Made by a program: the position numbers and the translations under genes
Notes under the pieces: model-generated
What the model saw: the letters and a program-made list of their open reading frames with translations, nothing else
What the model was told of the DNA's origin: nothing
Database searches by the model: none
Source: Azolla pinnata
Lineage: Eukaryota > Streptophyta > Polypodiopsida > Salviniales > Salviniaceae
Length of the DNA stretch: 42,499 nucleotides
Assembly: GCA_037176905.1 (NCBI GenBank)
Contig: JBBBWG010029244.1
Coordinates: forward strand, 11,436 to 53,934
Direction: 5' to 3'
Part shown: positions 37,960-42,499 of the stretch, piece after piece
How positions within the stretch are numbered: position 1 is the first letter of the stretch
Layout of the letters: each line of letters opens with the position of its first letter

Positions 37960-38590
37960 CGCACACATACATCAACACGTGCAGGAATGTATGCATGCGT
38001 CGGGGGCGTCGGCATGATATGCATGGGATGCACGCATGGACATGAGTGCATGCATGCCGTATGAATGCACGCATGCATACGGTTGCATATGCATGCATAG
38101 AGATCTAGATCCACACGTGCATGAATCCATGCATGCATCCGACGCATGCATATCATGCATGGATCATACGCATGCACATGGTACATATCCGCCCACCGGC
38201 GCATGGAATGCCTGCATGCATGCATCCGGGTGCGAATGCATGGATAGGCACATGCACATCCACACGTGCATGAATGCATGCATGCATGCATCCGGGTGCG
38301 AATGCATGGATAGACACATGCACATCCACACGTGCATGAATGCATGCATGCATCCGGGCGCATATTCTGCATGTGCCGGATGCGAAGCATGGATAGACGC
38401 ATGCACATCCACACGTGCATGAATCCATGCATGCATTCGATGGGCGGCGGGTGCATGCATGGATCACACGCACATGTACATTCATCCACATGAGGATGAA
38501 TGCAATGCATGCATGCGGCGTGCAACATGTACATACATCAGCAGGAGCATGAATGCATGCATATGCATCCACAATATACTGCATATGCAT
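37960..38590. repeat. CATGCAT-rich minisatellite, unit about 65-75 bp
   Basis: The unit runs CACACGTGCATGAATGCATGC, then ATCCGGGTGCGAATGCATGG and ATAGACACATGCACATC. It is clearest between 38215 and 38440 and decays on both sides. At least fifteen CATGCA/TGCATG cores are visible, many as CATGCATG, the RY element recognised by B3-type regulators. Reverse-strand frames rich in Met, His, Ala and Cys are by-products of the repeat. Confidence 0.85.
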
Positions 38591-39550
38591 GGCATAAGAA
38601 TCTGATATAAGCATTGGGGGGTAGTTGCAACAAGCTCATCAGCTGTGTTCTTCGTGTTACCTGTGGCCCAGCCATGGCGCCCCAAAAGTCTGTGTAATGC
38701 CGGGGACAAGAGAAACAGAAGAGATATGGTGCGTGGGTGGGAACATTGAATGGGCCATGAGAAGCTCATTTTCATTGACATCTGAGTGGAGGATATAGAT
38801 ATGGCGGGATATGGTTGCAGCATTTCAAAACCCTAGACTTACAGAAGCTTCAGAACTCTGATGAATCATGATTCCCTTTCTCCTGCAGCGCTCCAGAAAT
38901 GATCTCCATCTAGTGATGATGTAGTTGTTCCCTGCCTACTAGTTAGCTAGCTGATTCATGAGACGAATATTGTCTCGATCGGATTCAGTAGTTCGATGGT
39001 GAATGTCGCTGATCTGGAAGCTACTGTGATGTAGAGGACATGATGATATCATGATCTGCAGTCTTGCCATTGCAAGCAGCAGCAGCAGCTGCTGCTGCTG
39101 CATTCAGCTCAGCAGCTAATTTCATCATATATAACAATTATGAGCAGCAAAGTAGGATAATCAGAAGCCGAGGAATAGCATGACCCGATTAGAGAATAAG
39201 TTAATACTTACCACCGAGAGTCGATGATCTTTTCTTTGAGCCTGGGGGCTACAGTAATATTAAGGCAGTTGCAGTACTTGGATCAGTGAGCAGAATTACA
39301 GTCCTTGTATATTGTTGCTGCTGATCAGATCCTTGTATATCATGGTAATCTATAGCGGCAACGACGAGGCTGCGTATAATTAGTTATACTTAGTTATACA
39401 GCGGGTAACATTGCTCGCCGCAGCTAGTGGCGGCGGCGGCGCCGATGTAATTAATTGTTGCCGATAATGCTGCTTAATTGTTTGGCAGCATATGATTAAT
39501 CCATCCTGCGAGTGCAGCGAGATCGGCGGCGGGGCAATTTGGAGCGGCAG
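38591..39550 (+). promoter_or_regulatory. Upstream region of the MYB gene
   Basis: No gene is supported here. A perfect 26 bp CAG/CTG palindrome lies at 39076-39101. GGCGGC runs near 39428-39440 and 39520-39530 mark a GC-rich proximal part. It probably contains the promoter, and perhaps the transcription start, of the downstream MYB gene. Confidence 0.4.
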
Positions 39551-39662
39551 TTTAGCGTTTAGGGTTTAGGGATTAGGGATTAGGGATTAGGGTTTAGGGT
39601 TTAGGGTTTAGGGATTAGGGATTAGGGATTAGGGATTAGGGATTATGGATTAGGGATTAGGG
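39551..39662 (+). repeat. Telomere-type array mixing TTTAGGG and GATTAGG units, about fourteen copies
   Basis: About fourteen TTAGGG cores occur in tandem. About five are canonical TTTAGGG plant telomere units, and the others are GATTAGG, in blocks. One unit is mutated to ATTATGG near 39643. The array ends about 66 bp before the first ATG of the MYB frame, so it is in the proximal promoter or the transcribed leader. Confidence 0.9.
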
Positions 39663-39728
39663 TGAGTTCAGTACTAGAGGCGAGGATCCAGGCGAGGATC
39701 GGATGATCAAAGAGCAGCAGATCATCGC

Positions 39729-39872
39729 ATGATGATGATGAGGATGAGGATGATGATGGGCAGCAAGAATGATGCGAGCAGCGCGAGCCGTAGCAACATA
39801 GCAGCAGCAGCAGCAAGAAGTAGTTCATCCATGGATCATCCTCATCCTCCTCATCAGCATCAGAGAGAGCAT

Positions 39873-39928
<56 letters not shown>

Positions 39929-42439
39929 TCATCAGCAACAGCAACAGCATCAGCAACAGCAACAGCAACAGCATCAGCAACAGCAAGATCCGCATGAGGA
40001 TGAGCACGAGGATGATCATCACCATCATCGCCACCATCATCCTCATCATCATCATCATCATCCGGCGGCCGGCAAGCCGCCGTCAGGCGCCGTCACGTCG
40101 CCGTCAGGGGCGCTGACGGCGACGAAGAAGGGGCCGTGGAGCCCGCGCGAAGACGAGCTGCTGACGGAGTACGTGCAGAAGCACGGCGAGGGCAACTGGA
40201 AGGAAGTCGCGGAGCGCTCGGGGCTCCGGCGCTGCGGCAAGAGCTGCCGCCTTCGCTGGACCAACCAGCTCCGCCCCCACCTCCGCAAGGACCGCTTCAC
40301 GCCCGCCGAGGAGGCCACCATCCTCCTCCTCCACTCCATCCACGGCAACAAATGGGCCAAGATCTCCTCCCAGGCACGTAATTCCAATCTCCCTTTGCCT
40401 TGATCTTGCTTTGCTCTCTGAACCTGCTTTTGATTCCGTTCATCAGCTAGTACACGGCTGCTTGATCCGCTCACCCTGCGGCGTTTGCGATCGGAAAAAT
40501 CGGCTTTGATTCGATCGATTCATCCGCCGCACGCCCTTGTTTGGTCCGCTCATCCTTGCATGATTCGCATTGCGTCGAATCGATTCCGATCGATTCATCA
40601 GCTTATATACAGGCTGTTTGATCTGGCGCTGATCCTTGGATCGAGTCGAATTTGATTTCGATCGATTCGTCAGCTACACGTTGTTTGATCCGCTCATGAT
40701 CCTTGGATTCATCAGCCACACGCTGTTGTTTGATCCGCTCATCCTAGCATGATTCGCATTGCATCGAATCGAACTACGATTCATCAGCTTATATACAGGC
40801 TGTTTGATCCGCCGCTGATCCTTGGATCGAGTCGAATTTGATTTCGATCTATTCATCAGCTACACGTTGTTTGATCCGCTGATCCCTGGATTCATCAACT
40901 ACACGTTGTTTGATCCGCTCATCCTTGCATCGCATTGCCTCGAATCGATTTCGATCGATTCATCAGCTACACATTTGATCCGCTGATCCTTGGATCGAGT
41001 CGAATTTGATTTCGATCTATTCATCAGCTACACGTTGTTTGATCCGCTGATCCCTGGATTCATCAACTACACGTTGTTTGATCCGCTCATCCTTGCATCG
41101 CATTGCATCGAATCGATTTCGATCGATTCATCAGCTACAGGCTGTTTGATCCGCTGATCCTTGGGATCGAGTTGAATTTGATTTCGATTTATTCATCAGC
41201 TACACATTGTTTGATCCGCTGATCCTTGGAATCAGTAACTACACATTGTTTGATCCGCTCATCCTTGGATCGCATCGAATCGATTTCGATCGATTCATCA
41301 GCTACTACACATTGTTTGATCTGCTTATCCTTGGATCGCATCAAATCGATTCGATCGATTCATCAGCTACACGTTGTTGTTGATTCGCTGATCCATGGGA
41401 TCGAATCGAATCGAATTGATCCATCCAGCAGCTACACGCTGTTTGATCCTTGGATCGAGTCGAATCGATTGATTCACCAGCTACACGTTGCTGTTGATCC
41501 GCTGATCCTTAATGGCTCGCATCGAATCGAATCGAGATTCGATTCATCAGCTACAACGTTGTTTGATCCGCTGATCCTTGGGATCGAATCGGATCGATTC
41601 GATTTGCTAGCGGCTCCTTCCTGCCAACAATTCCCATCGTGTTGAACTGCAAATTCTTTCTGGCTGTTTTGCGTCTGCAGCTGCCCGGCCGCACCGACAA
41701 CGCCATCAAGAACTTCATGAACACGCGCGCCAAGCGCCACAAGCGGCAGCTCATGTCCGGCCTGCAGCTCCAGTCGAGCTGCTCCAGCACGCCGCCTTCA
41801 TCATCATCTTCTGCTTCTGCTTCTTCTTCTTCATCTGCTTCTTCCGCGTCTGCTTCTTGTGCTGCTTCTTCTGCTTCGTCGACATCATCATCGGCCGGCG
41901 GCGGCGGCACTATCTGCGCCATCAGCGGAGCCTCAGCGCCGGCGTTCTCAGCCTCCGCGGCGGCAGCTGCTTCTGCTGCTCTCGCGATGATGCAGGCGCC
42001 GGCAGGTGCCCTCGGTGGCGCCTGCATGATGACGATGAACCCGAGCACGCACAACGGCGGCGTACTTAACGCCGCGCCGCCGCCGACGACGACGACGACG
42101 ACGACGATCATCGACGGCGGAGCAGATCATCGTTTCAGCTATGCCGGCATCAGTATCAGCGCGGCGGCGGATTCCATCAATCTCCCCATGGCCGCCGCGA
42201 GGCCGATGCTGCAGCTGCCGTCGATCTCGCACGCGGCGACGTCTACGTTGCCTAGCTGCAGCAGCGAGGGCGCAGCTAGTTACATCACGGATCAGAGCAG
42301 CAAGAAGAAGAAGAAGAAGAAGAAGACGGCGGCGGGGCTGTACGGCGGCGGCGGCGGCGGCGGCGGCTGGCAGCCCGCCGTCAGCGCCGTCAACTTCCAG
42401 TACTACGAGCCGCCGTCTGCGTTGACGGCGGGCGTCCTG

Positions 42440-42472
<33 letters not shown>

Positions 42473-42499
42473 CATCCGTTGTACGGCGGCGGCGGCGGC
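39729..42499 (+). CDS. GAMYB-like R2R3-MYB transcription factor (3' partial)
   Basis: Exon 1 is 39729-40373 and exon 2 is 41681 to the window end, still open. Alternative starts are the clustered ATGs at 39729-39756. Residues about 35-120 are Gln/His-rich low complexity. R2 begins at about residue 134 with Trp137, Trp157 and Trp177 (LRRCGKSCRLRW). R3 has Phe190 and Trp209, with LPGRTDNAIKN after the intron. The third Trp position is Met228 (KNFMNTRAKR). The phase 0 intron between ISSQ and LPGR sits where GAMYB-type genes have theirs. Its donor reads CAG|GCACGT, a GC donor. A competing GT four bases downstream would shift the frame. After R3 come Ser/Ala-, Gly-, Lys- and His-run segments, as in disordered activation regions. 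GAMYB factors act in gibberellin and reproductive (tapetum, sporangium) programmes and are usually miR159 targets; no miR159 site is visible here. Subgroup assignment is from R2/R3 likeness only. Coding GC content is high compared with the rest of the window. Confidence 0.82.
40440..41610. repeat. Higher-order minisatellite filling intron 1 of the MYB gene
   Basis: Monomers of about 55-65 bp share CAGCTACACGTTGTTTGATC, then CGCTGATCCTTGGATCGAGT and GAATCGATTTCGATCGATTC. They occur about 15-18 times. Three monomers make a unit of about 168 bp: ATTTCGATCTATTCATCAGC at 40841 recurs at 41009 followed by nearly identical sequence. The GAATCGA...TCGATTC part is an inverted repeat within the unit. 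A 139-codon open frame at 41226-41645 is a product of the repeat. Confidence 0.85.

Noticed and set aside
32889-38590. Tandem repeats considered as CRISPR arrays
   Set aside because: The repeats lack unique spacers of constant length, and the genome is that of a plant.
37871-38614. Long reverse-strand frames rich in Met, His, Ala and Cys
   Set aside because: They arise from the CATGCAT minisatellite read in several frames at once. There is no start context, domain or splice structure.
39825-40474. Minus-strand frames opposite MYB exon 1 (poly-Met/Leu)
   Set aside because: They are shadows of CAG and CAT repeats and of the GC-rich R2R3 coding sequence.
41226-41645. 139-codon open frame in the MYB intron
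   Set aside because: It is made of repeated monomers and interrupts R3; removing it as intron restores LPGRTDN.

Overview
This window is nuclear DNA from a land plant. The coding regions are split by many short GT-AG introns. Telomere-type TTTAGGG/CCCTAAA repeats of the plant kind occur three times. The gene families are plant ones: a DUF4378/TRM-type protein, a chloroplast mitoferrin-like carrier and an R2R3-MYB. The first gene resembles CCDC177-type coiled-coil proteins. If that family is ciliary in this lineage, a plant with flagellate sperm (bryophyte, lycophyte or fern) is likelier than a flowering plant. The species cannot be fixed from the sequence, and a seedless plant is an inference.

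Layout: (1) 606-5716 (+) is a 14-exon coiled-coil gene encoding about 607 aa. (2) 7958-12229 (+) is a 5-exon TRM/LONGIFOLIA-like gene encoding about 1031 aa, preceded by a nine-copy telobox array. (3) 13305-22413 (-) is a 22-exon gene encoding about 867 aa: a Tyr/Gln-rich repeat N-terminus, a coiled coil, and a conserved plant C-terminal domain of unknown function. Its leader and promoter side contains a tandem duplication of about 351 bp that copies a 5' splice donor. (4) 24.2-28.6 kb is AT-rich and gene-poor, with a minisatellite and a decayed RNase H-like retroelement piece. (5) 28944-31550 (+) is a 3-exon MITOFERRINLIKE1-type carrier encoding 401 aa, preceded by a CCCTAAA array. (6) 31.6-38.6 kb is repeat-rich and holds a dead MULE-type transposase (33501-35958, -) with a duplicated SWIM-like finger, a fold-back block, and a block of about 600 bp full of CATGCAT. 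(7) 39729 to the window end (+) is a GAMYB-like R2R3-MYB gene that runs off the edge. It is preceded by a TTTAGGG/GATTAGGG array, and its first intron is filled by a higher-order minisatellite.

The genes are independent transcription units with no operon logic. Genes 2 and 3 are convergent, with about 1.1 kb between stop codons. Exon models were built by hand. Reading phase closes through all exons of the four complete genes, which is strong internal support. The most notable observations are telomere-repeat arrays just upstream of three of the five genes, a Met in place of the invariant third Trp of the MYB R3 repeat, the duplicated first exon of gene 3, and the CATGCAT/alternating purine-pyrimidine block upstream of the MYB gene.
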